DNA of 64,000 bases. Source: Pseudarthrobacter equi (GTDB taxonomy: Bacteria; Actinomycetota; Actinomycetes; Actinomycetales; Micrococcaceae). The translations under genes were made by a program, and so were the position numbers. Shown here piece by piece: positions 51,395-60,838 of this stretch. The DNA lies in NCBI RefSeq assembly GCF_900105535.1, contig NZ_LT629779.1, positions 248,001 to 312,000 of the forward strand, read 5' to 3'. The notes below the pieces were generated by a model that ran no database searches, was not told the origin of the DNA, and saw nothing but the letters and a program-made list of their open reading frames with translations. Position 1 is the first letter of the stretch, and each line of letters opens with the position of its first letter.

Positions 51395-54106
51395 TCAGGT
51401 TCGGCTGCTTTCGTCCCGCTCCCAGGATCCGTGGGAACTCGGCAAAAGGCGGCCCAGCAAAGCGAAGACGGCATACACGGACCCATCAACAGCCGAGGAG
51501 GGACTTTTGATGGAAGCGGCCAGTTCCTGAAGGGTTTGCGCAGTGTGGCCACTCTGGGGATGGGGCAATTCGGAATTGCTGCGATACGTGCGCTTCAAAA
51601 CCGTCAGGAGTGCCCTGCCTGTGCGCGGCGTCCTGACCGTCACGGGCGGGCATTCAAGGACTGCTTTTTCACTGTCCGTGAAAAGCCCGTCGAGGTAGCA
51701 GTCCTCGGCCGCCAACTCCGGGAACCGGCCCAAACGCTGGTGTCCGTCCCGGTTCAGCCCGTAGACCCCTGCGCCCCACATCGACGCGGACGCTTGAGGT
51801 AGGCGGTTACGTGCCCGGTAGTACGCGCGGACACTCCAGGATGCACCAGCAGTGTCGTACGTGAAACGCGGCCGGGCACAGAGGACCCCACCACCGGAAA
51901 GTGCTTCAAAGGTGGCGCGCAGGGCCTCCACCGGTACTTCAACGTCTGCGTCCACGTACATCCGGGGCCAGAGCGTAGCCACCTCGTCACCAGCATTAAG
52001 GGCGGCAGGTTTCGATGCCTCGGCTACATCAATCACGCGGACCCCTGGCACCGCCTGCGCGATGGCCGCGGTCCCGTCGGTGCACCCGTTGCAGGCAACT
52101 ATTATTTCCACGTTGCCGCTCTCACGGGGAAGCGTGAGGGCTTCCAACGCCCTGCCCAATACCGAGGCCTCGTTGTGGGCCGGAATGATCACGGCTCCGG
52201 CGGGGATATCCTCCCTCTGCAGGCTGGAATAGCTGGCCGCGTGGGGCAGGGCATCCCATCTCTTCTTCCTTGCGACCAGTCCCAGCGTGCCTCTCCGGCC
52301 CGGCAGTCCCATCCGCAGAAGGGCGGAGAGAACCACCATCAGGTGAAAGGCCATTGCGTAGCCGGCATCGTGGTGTTTGCTGGCGTAGCGGACCTTGTTG
52401 GCCATCATGAGGGCGTCCAGGGCCGCGGAACGCCCGGAACCGCCTCGCGAATGCAGCATGGCAGCCTTCGGCTCGAACCACACCGTGCATCCAATTTCGC
52501 GCACACGGTGCAGGTAATCCGTTTCTTCGGAGTAGAGGAAATAGCTCTCGTCCCATGGGCCTACGGATGCGGCGACGTCGGACCTGATGAGCAGGGCAGC
52601 GCCGGTGGCCCAATCCACCCTGTGGGCGTGAACGTAGCCTTCCGCATCGAAATCCATTTCCGAAAGCCACCCGGGGCGCCCCGGGAACCTGCTTCCGCAA
52701 AGGGCGTCACCCATCGCCCGGAGGATGCTCGGTTCCCGGCGCAGGGATGGATAGACGGTGCCGTCCGGGTCCCGAAGGACGGGCACCACAACGCCTGCCC
52801 CCGTTCGGGCCATGGAGGCGCGCAGCACACCAATCGCCCCCCGCATGACCTGGAGGTCCGGGTTGAGCACCAGGTACGTGTCGGCCGTTCCCGCCCTGGC
52901 CATGGCCGCATTGATCCCGGCCGCGTAGCCGATGTTGCCTCCCGTGGCGAACGCATCGACCCCGGCATAGCGTGCGGCGATGGTCAGGGTCAGCGGGTCA
53001 GGCGAGTTGTCCGCGACCACCACTTTAATGGATTGTTCCCCGGTTTCGGGGCACAGGCTGTCCAGGAGGCCGCAGATGTCTGAAGCGCTGTTATAGGTAA
53101 CCACCAGCACTGCCACGTCGGCATGTTCGGTGACCGGCGTGAAGCCGTCGCGTGGCACTGTTCGGCTCCCCGGGGCCGCAGTGCTTCGCGGCTCGGAACC
53201 TGCCACGCTCCCGGTTGCTGGTAGCGCGGACGTTGCGGCAGTTCCGCCGCTGAATCGCTGGAGCTTAAGGTAAGCCTCCGGCCCGTCCACCAGGTATCTC
53301 TTTGCCAGCCGACGCGGTTCCAGGGCCAGCCGCCACGCCCATTCCAGGCCCGCGTTGGCAACACGAACCGGCGCGCGGCGTATGTTGCCGGCCAGGAAGT
53401 CAACCACTGCCCCGAAGGCAAGCAGTACTTTTGCGCCGGTCAGGGCTCCGTACTCTGAGATCCACAATTCCTGCCGGGGCTTGCCAAGGCAGACCACAAG
53501 AATGTCCACGCCTGATGCACGGATGTCCGCGATGAGCTGCGTGCACTCAGCCCGGTCAGTAAGGTCCTGCCGTTGGGGAGTCCACCACCCGGCTATGCGG
53601 AGCGCCGGCCGATCACGCCGAAAGCGCTCGTGAGCCATTTGCTGCGCCTCGACGCTGCCTCCGAGGAACCCAACGGACAGTCCGTTGCGATCCGCCCCGT
53701 CGAATAGCACGTCGATGAGATCGCTGCCTGCGAGGCGCGGCCAGGAGCGTCCGGTCAGGCCTTCCGCCTTGGCCACCAGGGGGGCACCATCAAGCAGGGT
53801 CAGCCAGTTAACCGGGGCAAGATCCAGGCACCCCTCCCATCGGCCGCCCGACCCGAAATGGTTCACGTGGTCGAGGTTCGCCGACAGTACTCCCAGTGGC
53901 GTCTGACCGGTGGCGGCATGTTCCAGGATCGCGGCGACGGCCGCCTCCTGTGTCATGAGGTCGACGCCGACTCCCCCGAGTAAAACCTTCCGAGACCCTC
54001 CGGCCGGCTCTCGGTGCCGCCCTCTTGGGCTCCTTCCAGGAGCGAAAAGTCCAAATAATCCCAGTACTGGGCTGTGCCGGCGGGACTCTCCAGGTGCAGA
54101 CGTCAT
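51395..54106 (-). CDS. Three-domain glycosyltransferase: WecG/TagA (GT26) plus two GT2 domains
   Basis: A single 903-residue protein with three separate transferase domains. Residues about 40-285 match the WecG/TagA/CpsF family: VLLGGVGVDLMTQEAAVAAI, ANLDHVN and VCLGKPRQELW. Residues about 330-590 are a rhamnosyltransferase-like GT2: VLVVTYNS, NPDLQV, DWATGAALLIRSDV and YSEETDYLHRVREIG. Residues about 637-850 are a second GT2: VIIPAHNEASVLGRALEAL and YVDADVEVPVEAL. Linkers of 30-40 Ala/Ser/Pro residues separate them. No membrane helix is obvious. The start at 54106 is preferred because TTGGAG lies seven bases ahead; GTG 54130 is possible. It precedes the giant secreted gene by 93 bases on the same strand. 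Confidence 0.85.
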   Translation of the reverse strand: MTSAPGESRRHSPVLGLFGLFAPGRSPRGRHREPAGGSRKVLLGGVGVDLMTQEAAVAAILEHAATGQTPLGVLSANLDHVNHFGSGGRWEGCLDLAPVNWLTLLDGAPLVAKAEGLTGRSWPRLAGSDLIDVLFDGADRNGLSVGFLGGSVEAQQMAHERFRRDRPALRIAGWWTPQRQDLTDRAECTQLIADIRASGVDILVVCLGKPRQELWISEYGALTGAKVLLAFGAVVDFLAGNIRRAPVRVANAGLEWAWRLALEPRRLAKRYLVDGPEAYLKLQRFSGGTAATSALPATGSVAGSEPRSTAAPGSRTVPRDGFTPVTEHADVAVLVVTYNSASDICGLLDSLCPETGEQSIKVVVADNSPDPLTLTIAARYAGVDAFATGGNIGYAAGINAAMARAGTADTYLVLNPDLQVMRGAIGVLRASMARTGAGVVVPVLRDPDGTVYPSLRREPSILRAMGDALCGSRFPGRPGWLSEMDFDAEGYVHAHRVDWATGAALLIRSDVAASVGPWDESYFLYSEETDYLHRVREIGCTVWFEPKAAMLHSRGGSGRSAALDALMMANKVRYASKHHDAGYAMAFHLMVVLSALLRMGLPGRRGTLGLVARKKRWDALPHAASYSSLQREDIPAGAVIIPAHNEASVLGRALEALTLPRESGNVEIIVACNGCTDGTAAIAQAVPGVRVIDVAEASKPAALNAGDEVATLWPRMYVDADVEVPVEALRATFEALSGGGVLCARPRFTYDTAGASWSVRAYYRARNRLPQASASMWGAGVYGLNRDGHQRLGRFPELAAEDCYLDGLFTDSEKAVLECPPVTVRTPRTGRALLTVLKRTYRSNSELPHPQSGHTAQTLQELAASIKSPSSAVDGSVYAVFALLGRLLPSSHGSWERDESSRT

Positions 54107-54398
54107 CTCATGGCTCCAAGGTCGCGGCACGACCAGGGAAAGTAGCCAGAGCCGGGGTCTGCACTCCCCGGCTCCGCCTGACCGGCAGAAGCCGGCACCC
54201 CGTCGCGTCAGTCAGTTAGGACGGGTGACCGTTGGGTAGGACCGTCTGGTCCCGTAAAAGCGGTCCGGAACCGTGGACCGCCTACCCTTGGGGCTCCCGT
54301 ATGGCACCACCGTAGGGGCGGGTACTCTTCCCCACTAGGCGCAACCAAACACCGTGTGGGTACCCGCACGGAACATTGTGGGCACCCCGGCGGAGTAC

Positions 54399-55706
54399 TT
54401 AGAGAGCCGTGCGGAAGAACAACTCGGCCACGGAGGCCAGCCGCCAGGGATCCTGCACACCGCACAGCTCGCGGGCGGAGTGCATGGACAGCAGGGCCAC
54501 ACCCACATCCACGGTCCGGATTCCCAGCCGCGTGGCGGTCAGCGGACCGATGGTGGAGCCGCACGGGATCGCGTTGTTGGACACGAACTCCTGGTAGGGC
54601 ACGCCCGCTTCACCGCACAGCCGGGCCCACAGCGCCGCCCCGGGTGCGTCCGTGGCGTACCGCTGGTTCGCGTTGATCTTCAGCAGGGGCCCGCCGTTGA
54701 GCACGGGGTGGTTGGCGGGATCGTGCCGCTCGGCATAGTTCGGGTGGACAGCGTGGCCGGCGTCGGCGGAAACACAGAACGACGCCGCCAGGGCCTGCCG
54801 CCGCTGGCTCACCGAGGCGCCGAGGCCGTCGGAGATCCGCACCAGCACGTCCTCGAGGATGGGCCCGCAGGCACCGGAACGCGAGTTGGAGCCGATCTCC
54901 TCGTGGTCGAACGCGGCCAGCACGGCAATCGGTGCAGCAGCGTCAGCGGCACCGGACGAAGCATGCGCTATCAGCGCCGCGAGCCCGGCGTGCGTGGAGG
55001 AAAGGTTGTCCAACCGCCCGGACGCGAAGAACTCACCCGACCCCCCGAAAACCGCGGGTGCCTGCGTGTCCGCGATGACGACGTCGTACCCTCCGATGCC
55101 TGAAGGATCAACGGAGGCGCCTTCCACGGACGAGGCCAGGACCCGCAGGACGTCGAAGTCTGCCGGGTTTCCCAGTCCCCACACCGGGTTCATGTGCCGC
55201 TGCTTGTCGAGCGTCAGCCCATCGTTAACGGCACGGTCCAGGTGGATGGCCAGCTGGGGGAACCGCAGCAGCGGTCCGGTGGCGGCCAGGTGCTCGGTGC
55301 CGTCCAGCATCACCAGCCGGCCGGCCAGCCGCAGCTCCCGGTCCAGCCAGGAGTTCAGCAGCGGGCCGCCGTAGACCTCCACCCCGGCCTGCAGCCAGCC
55401 GTAGGCCCCGGTGGTCGGCTTCGGCTTGAGCTTGAAGGACGGCGAGTCCGTGTGGGCGCCCAGGATGTGGAACCCGGTGGTGGGACCGGCGTGCTCCGGA
55501 ACCACCCAGGCGATCAGTGCGCCATCCCGGATGATGAAGAATTGGCCGGCCCCGCCGTCCCACGGCTCCAGCTCGTCAAGCCGGGTGAATCCCGCGTCCG
55601 CCAGCCGGCGTCCGGCCTCGTGGGCCGCATGGAAGCTCGACGGCGACGCGCTGACGAAAGCGCCAAGGTCCTGGATGTGGTCTGTGGCAGGGGATTGGTT
55701 AGGCAT
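54399..55706 (-). CDS. M18-family aspartyl aminopeptidase
   Basis: Zinc-dependent aminopeptidase of 435 residues, removing acidic residues from peptide N-termini. The M18 zinc-site motif ILGAHTDSPSFKLKPK has H85 and D87; DHEEIGSNSRSGACGP and HAVHPNYAERHDPAN carry the remaining ligands and the catalytic glutamate. The C-terminal PYQEFVSNNAIPCGSTIGP matches the family. The ATG at 55706 is used because MPNQSPATDHIQDLGAFVSASPSSFH is the typical start; the frame continues upstream without family sequence. It ends 292 bases from the next gene on its strand. Confidence 0.93.
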   Translation of the reverse strand: MPNQSPATDHIQDLGAFVSASPSSFHAAHEAGRRLADAGFTRLDELEPWDGGAGQFFIIRDGALIAWVVPEHAGPTTGFHILGAHTDSPSFKLKPKPTTGAYGWLQAGVEVYGGPLLNSWLDRELRLAGRLVMLDGTEHLAATGPLLRFPQLAIHLDRAVNDGLTLDKQRHMNPVWGLGNPADFDVLRVLASSVEGASVDPSGIGGYDVVIADTQAPAVFGGSGEFFASGRLDNLSSTHAGLAALIAHASSGAADAAAPIAVLAAFDHEEIGSNSRSGACGPILEDVLVRISDGLGASVSQRRQALAASFCVSADAGHAVHPNYAERHDPANHPVLNGGPLLKINANQRYATDAPGAALWARLCGEAGVPYQEFVSNNAIPCGSTIGPLTATRLGIRTVDVGVALLSMHSARELCGVQDPWRLASVAELFFRTAL

Positions 55707-55716
55707 GCTCCCGAGT

Positions 55717-56643
55717 CTAGATGGTGACGTTGAGCCCAGCCGTGTAGCCCGCGGCCGCCGAACCTGCCATCGTGGCCAGCTGGTAGATGCCGCCGTCGTC
55801 ACCAAACACGTTGTCTGACTGCAGGGTGGTGCGCTTCATGTTGGTGACGCTGCGTTCGTATCCGGCCGTGGCGTAGACGTCGTCGCATGCGGCCTGGGTG
55901 AGCGCAATCTGCGAAACCGCCAGTACCTGGCCCGCCGCCGTCGCGTTGTTCATGGACTCGAACACTTCAAAGTGGATGTGCGGCCACCGGCCGGAGTAGG
56001 CGCCCGGGAAAATGGACGTGAACGTGACCTGGCCGTTCGAATCGGCCTCCTGGACTCCGCGCAGGTAGTTCTCATTGGTGAGGCTCGAATCGTACATGGA
56101 GTACTTTCCGTCCCGGTCGCAGTGCCAGGCATAGACGGCGGCGCCGGCCATGGGGGTGCAGCCGTTGGCGTTGTCCAGCAGGGTCAGCGTAAATGTCAGC
56201 GGGACGCCTTCGGCGGTGGCGGAGGCTGAGCCGAAGCTGGAGGTGATGTCTTTGCGGACCACTCCGGACGCTTCGAGGACGTTGGGGCCGTTGGAACCGT
56301 CCCCGGGGAACGGTCCTGCGGTTTCCTGCGGGATCTCCACACCGCATTCGGCAATGGCGCGGGTCAGCGTGGGGGACGGAGTGGCGCTGGCGGAAGTCGC
56401 CGCGGACGGGGAAGCGGACGCCGTGGCGGAGGCGGTGGAAGCGGACGACGCCGGCTGGCTGGCCGTGGAGGAACCGCCCGGCGTGCAGGCGGCCAGGGCA
56501 GCCGCGGCACCGCCGGCGCCAAGGAACAGTCCCAGCGACCGCCGGCTCAGCATCGTGGACAGGTCGAACTCCAGCCCCCGGTCGTGGTCTGGGTGGGGCT
56601 GTTGTTCCTCAGGGCCGGATTCATGGGGCGGAAGCAAAGTCAT
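55717..56643 (-). CDS. Predicted Tat-exported lipoprotein with intradiol-dioxygenase fold
   Basis: A 308-residue protein of the protocatechuate 3,4-dioxygenase beta-like family. The N-terminus carries a twin-arginine motif (SRRSLGLFLG) and a lipobox (ALAAC), implying Tat export and lipid anchoring on the outer face. A long Ala/Ser/Thr/Pro linker (about residues 56-92) leads to the dioxygenase fold, with IPQETAGPFPGDGSNGPN, tyrosine-containing YAWHCDRDGKYSMYD and the iron-binding histidines in GRWPHIHFEV. These are expected iron ligands (two tyrosines and two histidines). The substrate is unknown. It is separated from the aminopeptidase by 10 bases on the same strand. Confidence 0.88.
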   Translation of the reverse strand: MTLLPPHESGPEEQQPHPDHDRGLEFDLSTMLSRRSLGLFLGAGGAAAALAACTPGGSSTASQPASSASTASATASASPSAATSASATPSPTLTRAIAECGVEIPQETAGPFPGDGSNGPNVLEASGVVRKDITSSFGSASATAEGVPLTFTLTLLDNANGCTPMAGAAVYAWHCDRDGKYSMYDSSLTNENYLRGVQEADSNGQVTFTSIFPGAYSGRWPHIHFEVFESMNNATAAGQVLAVSQIALTQAACDDVYATAGYERSVTNMKRTTLQSDNVFGDDGGIYQLATMAGSAAAGYTAGLNVTI

Positions 56644-56701
56644 GAGTCCATCAAAGGGCCTGGCCCTATGTCCTGCATAGGGCCTTCCTGTGAACCGGCT
56701 G

Positions 56702-57394
56702 TCAGTAGTCGGGGTTGCTGGGCACCACCAGCCCGGTTTCGTACGCGTACACCACCGCCTGCACCCGGTCCCGGAGGTGCAGCTTGGTCAGGATCCGGCG
56801 CACATGCGTTTTCACCGTGGCCTCAGACAGGAAGTACCGGTGCGCGATCTCGGCGTTGGACAGCCCCTCCGCCATGGCCTCGAGCATCTCGGTTTCGCGC
56901 GGCGTCAGGTCCCCCAGCAGGGGGTCGGGAGCCTGCGCGGCGGGGGCCGGGGCTGCCGCACCGCGGACGTACGTTTCCAGCAGGCGCTGGGTGACCCTCG
57001 GTGCCACCACTGCGTCCCCGCTGGCCACCACGCGCACGGCGTGGATGAGTTCGGACGGCGCCACGTCCTTGAGCAGGAACGCGGACGCCCCTGCCTGCAG
57101 CCCGGCGAAGGCGTACTCGTCCACATCGAAGGTGGTGAGGATGATGATGCGGGCCGGGGACCCTTCGGCAGTGATGGCGCGGGTGGCTTCGATGCCGTCC
57201 AGCACCGGCATTCGGACGTCCATGAGCACCACGTCCGGGGTGAGGTTCCGGACGAGCTTGACGGCTTCGGCGCCGTCGGAGGCTTCGCCCACGATGTGCA
57301 GGTCGTCCTCGCCCTCCAGGATCAGGCGGAATCCCATCCGCAGCAGTGGCTGGTCATCCACCAGCAGGACGGTGATCGGTGCGTGTTCAGTCAT
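56702..57394 (-). CDS. NarL/LuxR-family response regulator
   Basis: A 230-residue two-component regulator. The receiver domain has DD at residues 13-14 and the phosphorylated aspartate D59 in VVLMDVRMPVLDG. The C-terminal LuxR HTH is LTPRETEMLEAMAEGLSNAEIAHRYFLSEATVKTHVRRILTKLHLRDR. It pairs with the histidine kinase gene immediately upstream (ATGA overlap) and is in an operon with an ABC transporter, which it probably regulates. Confidence 0.95.
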   Translation of the reverse strand: MTEHAPITVLLVDDQPLLRMGFRLILEGEDDLHIVGEASDGAEAVKLVRNLTPDVVLMDVRMPVLDGIEATRAITAEGSPARIIILTTFDVDEYAFAGLQAGASAFLLKDVAPSELIHAVRVVASGDAVVAPRVTQRLLETYVRGAAAPAPAAQAPDPLLGDLTPRETEMLEAMAEGLSNAEIAHRYFLSEATVKTHVRRILTKLHLRDRVQAVVYAYETGLVVPSNPDY

Positions 57395-58764
57395 GCCTTG
57401 CCTTGCAGTTCGGGGGGTGCGGAGATCGGTTCAGGTCGGTCATCGGCCGGGCAGGTCAGGACCGCGTGGACGCGCCAGCCGCGCCCGCCCGGCCCGGCGG
57501 TCACCGTACCGGAGTAGATCCGGGCCCGCTCGGCCATGCCGGCGAGCCCTTGTCCGGTCCCAAACGGCAGGCCCGATCCCGGCGATGCGTCGGCCTGGGC
57601 ACCTCCGTCATCGGTGCGGTGGGCACTCCCGCCTGCGCCGTCGTCGTGCACGTCAATGGTCACCATGGCGCCCTGCCGGGCGATGTCCACGTCCACCCGC
57701 CCCAGGGATCGACCGTAGCGGAGCACGTTGGTGAGCGATTCCTGGACGATCCGGTACACGGTGAGCTGGAATGCGGCATCGTTGGGCAGCGCCGGGCCGG
57801 TATGCGAATAGTGCAGCGGCAGCCCGGCGGTGCGGAAACCCTCCAGCAGCTTCGCCAGGCTCTGCCCCGCCGCCAGCGGAGTCCTCGGGGCGGCCGTTCC
57901 GGCGTCGTCTCGCAGCACGCCCAGCACCCGGCGCATGTCCGCCAGCGCTGTCCGCCCCGTCCGGGACAGTTCGCCCAGCACCTCGCCGGCCCGCTCAGGG
58001 CTTTTCCGGACCACGACGCCGGCGCCGTCCGAGAGGCTGATCATCACCGTCAGCGAGTGGGCAACAACGTCGTGCATTTCCCGGGCGATCCGGTTGCGTT
58101 CGTTGACGGAGGCAAGCCGGGCGGTCCGCGCGGCCCACGCGGCAACCTGCTGCTCATGTTCCCGGCGCTGCTTCACACCGATGCCGATGCCCGTGGCGAT
58201 GACGTTGGACAGTGCGATGGTGGCACCGGTGGCGATGCTGGTGAGCAGGTGGAAGTCCGCCGGGTTGGCCCCCTGGTCCTGGACGAAGGAGTTTTCCATG
58301 GGCCCGACGGCTGCCAGCAGGTAGAGGAGGGCGAGCGGTGCGGTGGCTGCCGCCATGGTGATGAGCGCGAAGCGCCGGGTGTGCACCACCGCCACGGAAT
58401 ACAGCGAGAACCACAGGCCCGTGGACACGTTGGACCCCCAGGGGTGCAGCAGCGTCACGGCGACTTCCATGACTGCCACGAAGGCCACCAGCCCCACCGG
58501 GTGGAAGCGCCGCAGGAACAGTGCCCCCGCCACGGTCCCCAGCAGCGCAGCTGCCAGCCACTTGCCGGAGACCAGGGCATCCACGGCGGTGGGAGCCACC
58601 AGGAGGATGTAGCTCAGCGCCACCACGGCGTCCATGACGCGCGGGTGTTCGTAGAGGTAGCGCCGGATCCTGCCCCGGCGCCTCTCGTTAAGCTCGGCAA
58701 AGGACGCGGCGGCCTGCCAGTTGCCGGCGACCAGCGCGTCCTTTGCCGTTGATGCTTCGTTCAT
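57391..58764 (-). CDS. Two-component sensor histidine kinase (HisKA_3)
   Basis: Membrane sensor of 457 residues with four to six predicted helices (about residues 40-195) and a cytoplasmic kinase. The phosphorylated histidine is H231 in RNRIAREMHDVVAHSLTV. The ATPase domain shows RIVQESLTNVLRYG, DVHDDGAGG and GTGQGLAGMAERARIYSG. This is the HisKA_3 group that partners NarL-type regulators. It follows the ABC permease gene by 13 bases and overlaps the regulator, indicating one operon. The sensed signal is unknown, but ABC-linked kinases of this form often sense envelope-acting peptides or antibiotics. Confidence 0.94.
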   Translation of the reverse strand: MNEASTAKDALVAGNWQAAASFAELNERRRGRIRRYLYEHPRVMDAVVALSYILLVAPTAVDALVSGKWLAAALLGTVAGALFLRRFHPVGLVAFVAVMEVAVTLLHPWGSNVSTGLWFSLYSVAVVHTRRFALITMAAATAPLALLYLLAAVGPMENSFVQDQGANPADFHLLTSIATGATIALSNVIATGIGIGVKQRREHEQQVAAWAARTARLASVNERNRIAREMHDVVAHSLTVMISLSDGAGVVVRKSPERAGEVLGELSRTGRTALADMRRVLGVLRDDAGTAAPRTPLAAGQSLAKLLEGFRTAGLPLHYSHTGPALPNDAAFQLTVYRIVQESLTNVLRYGRSLGRVDVDIARQGAMVTIDVHDDGAGGSAHRTDDGGAQADASPGSGLPFGTGQGLAGMAERARIYSGTVTAGPGGRGWRVHAVLTCPADDRPEPISAPPELQGKA

Positions 58765-58777
58765 GCTGTCCGTAGGG

Positions 58778-59674
58778 TCAGACGTCGCGATTCTTGAGCA
58801 CGATCATTGCCGGCACCAGGAACAGCAGGACGTAGCCCAGGAAGAGCAAGCCGCCCTGCCAGGGGTCGATGTAGGCGTCGATTTCGCCGATGGCCAGGAA
58901 ACGGCCGCCCGCTTCGCTCGGAATGTACTGCGGCACGTACTTCCAGAAGTCGCCCGGGATAAGTGAGGCAAAGCCCGCGGCGATGGGGATGACGAAGAAG
59001 ATGCCCACCAGCACGGTGATGGCGCCGGCCGAATTGCGCAGCAGGGTGCCCAGGGACAGGCCGATGAGGGCCACGCCCGCCACGTACAGGCCACCGGTGA
59101 AGACGCTGTAGATCACGCCGTCAGTGGACCAGGAGAGGTCAAGCCCCAGGCCTTGGAACATGGGGACGGACAGCAGGAAGGTGACGGCACCGGCCACCGT
59201 GGTGATGACGTAGGACACCACCGCCAGGATGATGGCCTTGGCCGCGAAGGCCGGGGTGCGGGCCGGAACGGCGCTCATGGTGGAGCGGATCATGCCGGTG
59301 GCGTACTCGGAGGCCATGAACAGGACAGCCAAGGCACCAAAGATCAGGATGCCGATCTGAAGCCCTGCGTTGGGCAGGTTGTACAGGTCGAGGCCGGAGC
59401 CCGGCGGCATGGACTGCTCCAGCATGTCAGAGGACGGTTCCAGCCCCTGGGCCCTGGCGTTGGCGGCCATGGAATCGAGGATGTTGTAGCGGACGAACGC
59501 GGTCAGGACGCCGACGCCGATGATGGCTGCGAACGTCAGCACCAGCAGGATGCGGGTGGACAGCAGGGAGAACAGCTTGATCCATTCGGAGCGCAGGACG
59601 CCGCCGAAGCTCAGGCTGTGCCGGGTACCGGCAGCGGAACGCGACGCGGGGGCGTTGTTGATTGTTGTGCTCAT
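58778..59674 (-). CDS. ABC transporter permease
   Basis: A 298-residue ABC-2-type membrane permease with six predicted helices. FGGVLRSEWIKLFSLLSTRILLVLTFAAIIGVGVL is the typical start, and QIGILIFGALAVLFMASEYATGMIRSTMSAVPAR is the loop between helices. It pairs with the ATPase gene five bases upstream. The pair resembles drug or lantibiotic efflux systems (ABC-2). Confidence 0.92.
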   Translation of the reverse strand: MSTTINNAPASRSAAGTRHSLSFGGVLRSEWIKLFSLLSTRILLVLTFAAIIGVGVLTAFVRYNILDSMAANARAQGLEPSSDMLEQSMPPGSGLDLYNLPNAGLQIGILIFGALAVLFMASEYATGMIRSTMSAVPARTPAFAAKAIILAVVSYVITTVAGAVTFLLSVPMFQGLGLDLSWSTDGVIYSVFTGGLYVAGVALIGLSLGTLLRNSAGAITVLVGIFFVIPIAAGFASLIPGDFWKYVPQYIPSEAGGRFLAIGEIDAYIDPWQGGLLFLGYVLLFLVPAMIVLKNRDV

Positions 59675-59679
59675 GGTCC

Positions 59680-60645
59680 TTACTTTCCTGCCGTCGCCGG
59701 AGCCGGGGCCGCCTGCGGCTGGCTGCCCGCCGGGCCGCCTGCCAGGTGCGAGTGGTATTCCACTTCGTCCTTGGTGAGGTCGAAGTAGGCGTCTTCAAGC
59801 GAGGACACCTTGGGGGTGAGTTCGTAGACCAGCACGCTGTTGTCCAGGGCCACCCGGGCGATCTGCCGCGGATCCAGGCCGGTCACGGTCAGGGTTTCCG
59901 GCTCGCTCTGGTCCACCGTCACACCGTTGCCTGCGAGCAGCGACTGCAGCTGCAGGGCGTCGTCGGTGCGGACCAGGGTCTTGGCCTGGCGGGTTCCGGC
60001 AATGATGTCCTTCACGGGTGCGTCGGCGATGATCCTGCCGCGGCCAATGACGATCAGGTGGTCCGCGGTCTGGGCCATTTCGCTCATCAGGTGCGAGGAC
60101 AGGAACACCGTCTTGCCCTGGTTCGCGAGATAGCGGACCAGGTTGCGTACCCATAGCACGCCTTCGGGGTCCAGGCCGTTGACCGGCTCGTCGAGGATCA
60201 GTGTCTGCGGATCACCCAGCAGGGCGGCGGCGATGCCCAGCCGCTGTCCCATGCCCAGCGAGAAGCCGCCGGCCTTCTTCTTGGCCACGGCCTCCAGGCC
60301 GGTCATCTCGATGACCTCGTGGACCCGTGCCTTGGGGATGCCGTGCGTCGCGGCCATGGCCAGCAGGTGATTGTAGGCGCTGCGGCTGGTGTGTACCGCC
60401 TTGGCGTCGAGCAGTGCGCCCACCTCGTGCAGCGGTGCCTTGTGCTGGGCGTAGGGCAGTCCGTTCACCGTGACGGAGCCCGACGTCGGCCGGTCCAGTC
60501 CCATGATCATGCGCATGGTGGTGGACTTCCCGGCGCCGTTGGGTCCCAGGAAGCCCGTAACCTGTCCGGCCCGGACTGTGAAACTGACCCCGGCCACGGC
60601 GGTCTTTCCGCCGTAGGCCTTGGCCAGGTCTGTTGCCTCAATCAT
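59680..60645 (-). CDS. ABC transporter ATP-binding protein
   Basis: ATPase of 321 residues driving the ABC-2-type permease. Walker A is GPNGAGKST (residues 34-42), the signature is FSLGMGQR, Walker B is LILDEPVNGLDPEG, and the H-loop follows as SSHLMSEM. The C-terminal 90 residues form an extra domain seen in drug-export ATPases. It is the first gene of the operon ATPase-permease-kinase-regulator; AAAGGAA precedes the ATG. Confidence 0.95.
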   Translation of the reverse strand: MIEATDLAKAYGGKTAVAGVSFTVRAGQVTGFLGPNGAGKSTTMRMIMGLDRPTSGSVTVNGLPYAQHKAPLHEVGALLDAKAVHTSRSAYNHLLAMAATHGIPKARVHEVIEMTGLEAVAKKKAGGFSLGMGQRLGIAAALLGDPQTLILDEPVNGLDPEGVLWVRNLVRYLANQGKTVFLSSHLMSEMAQTADHLIVIGRGRIIADAPVKDIIAGTRQAKTLVRTDDALQLQSLLAGNGVTVDQSEPETLTVTGLDPRQIARVALDNSVLVYELTPKVSSLEDAYFDLTKDEVEYHSHLAGGPAGSQPQAAPAPATAGK

Positions 60646-60838
60646 GGAGTGTTCCTTTGATCGGCAGCGCTGGGCTGCGGAATGCGTTTAGGGAGGTGGT
60701 ACCCCCTACGCTACCGACGCGGGCAGGGCTTTTCGCCGGTCTCAGGGATGATTCAGGGGCGAATCAGGGTAGTCCCGACGGATGACCGCACCGGAGCGTC
60801 CGGTCTGTGGCCCACAGACGGGTGCGCTGCAACCGGTC

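Noticed and set aside
54149..54174. Hairpin GAGCCGGGG/CCCCGGCTC upstream of the three-domain glycosyltransferase
   Set aside because: A real 9-bp inverted repeat, but no gene on either strand ends into it and it has no known operator form; no function could be supported.
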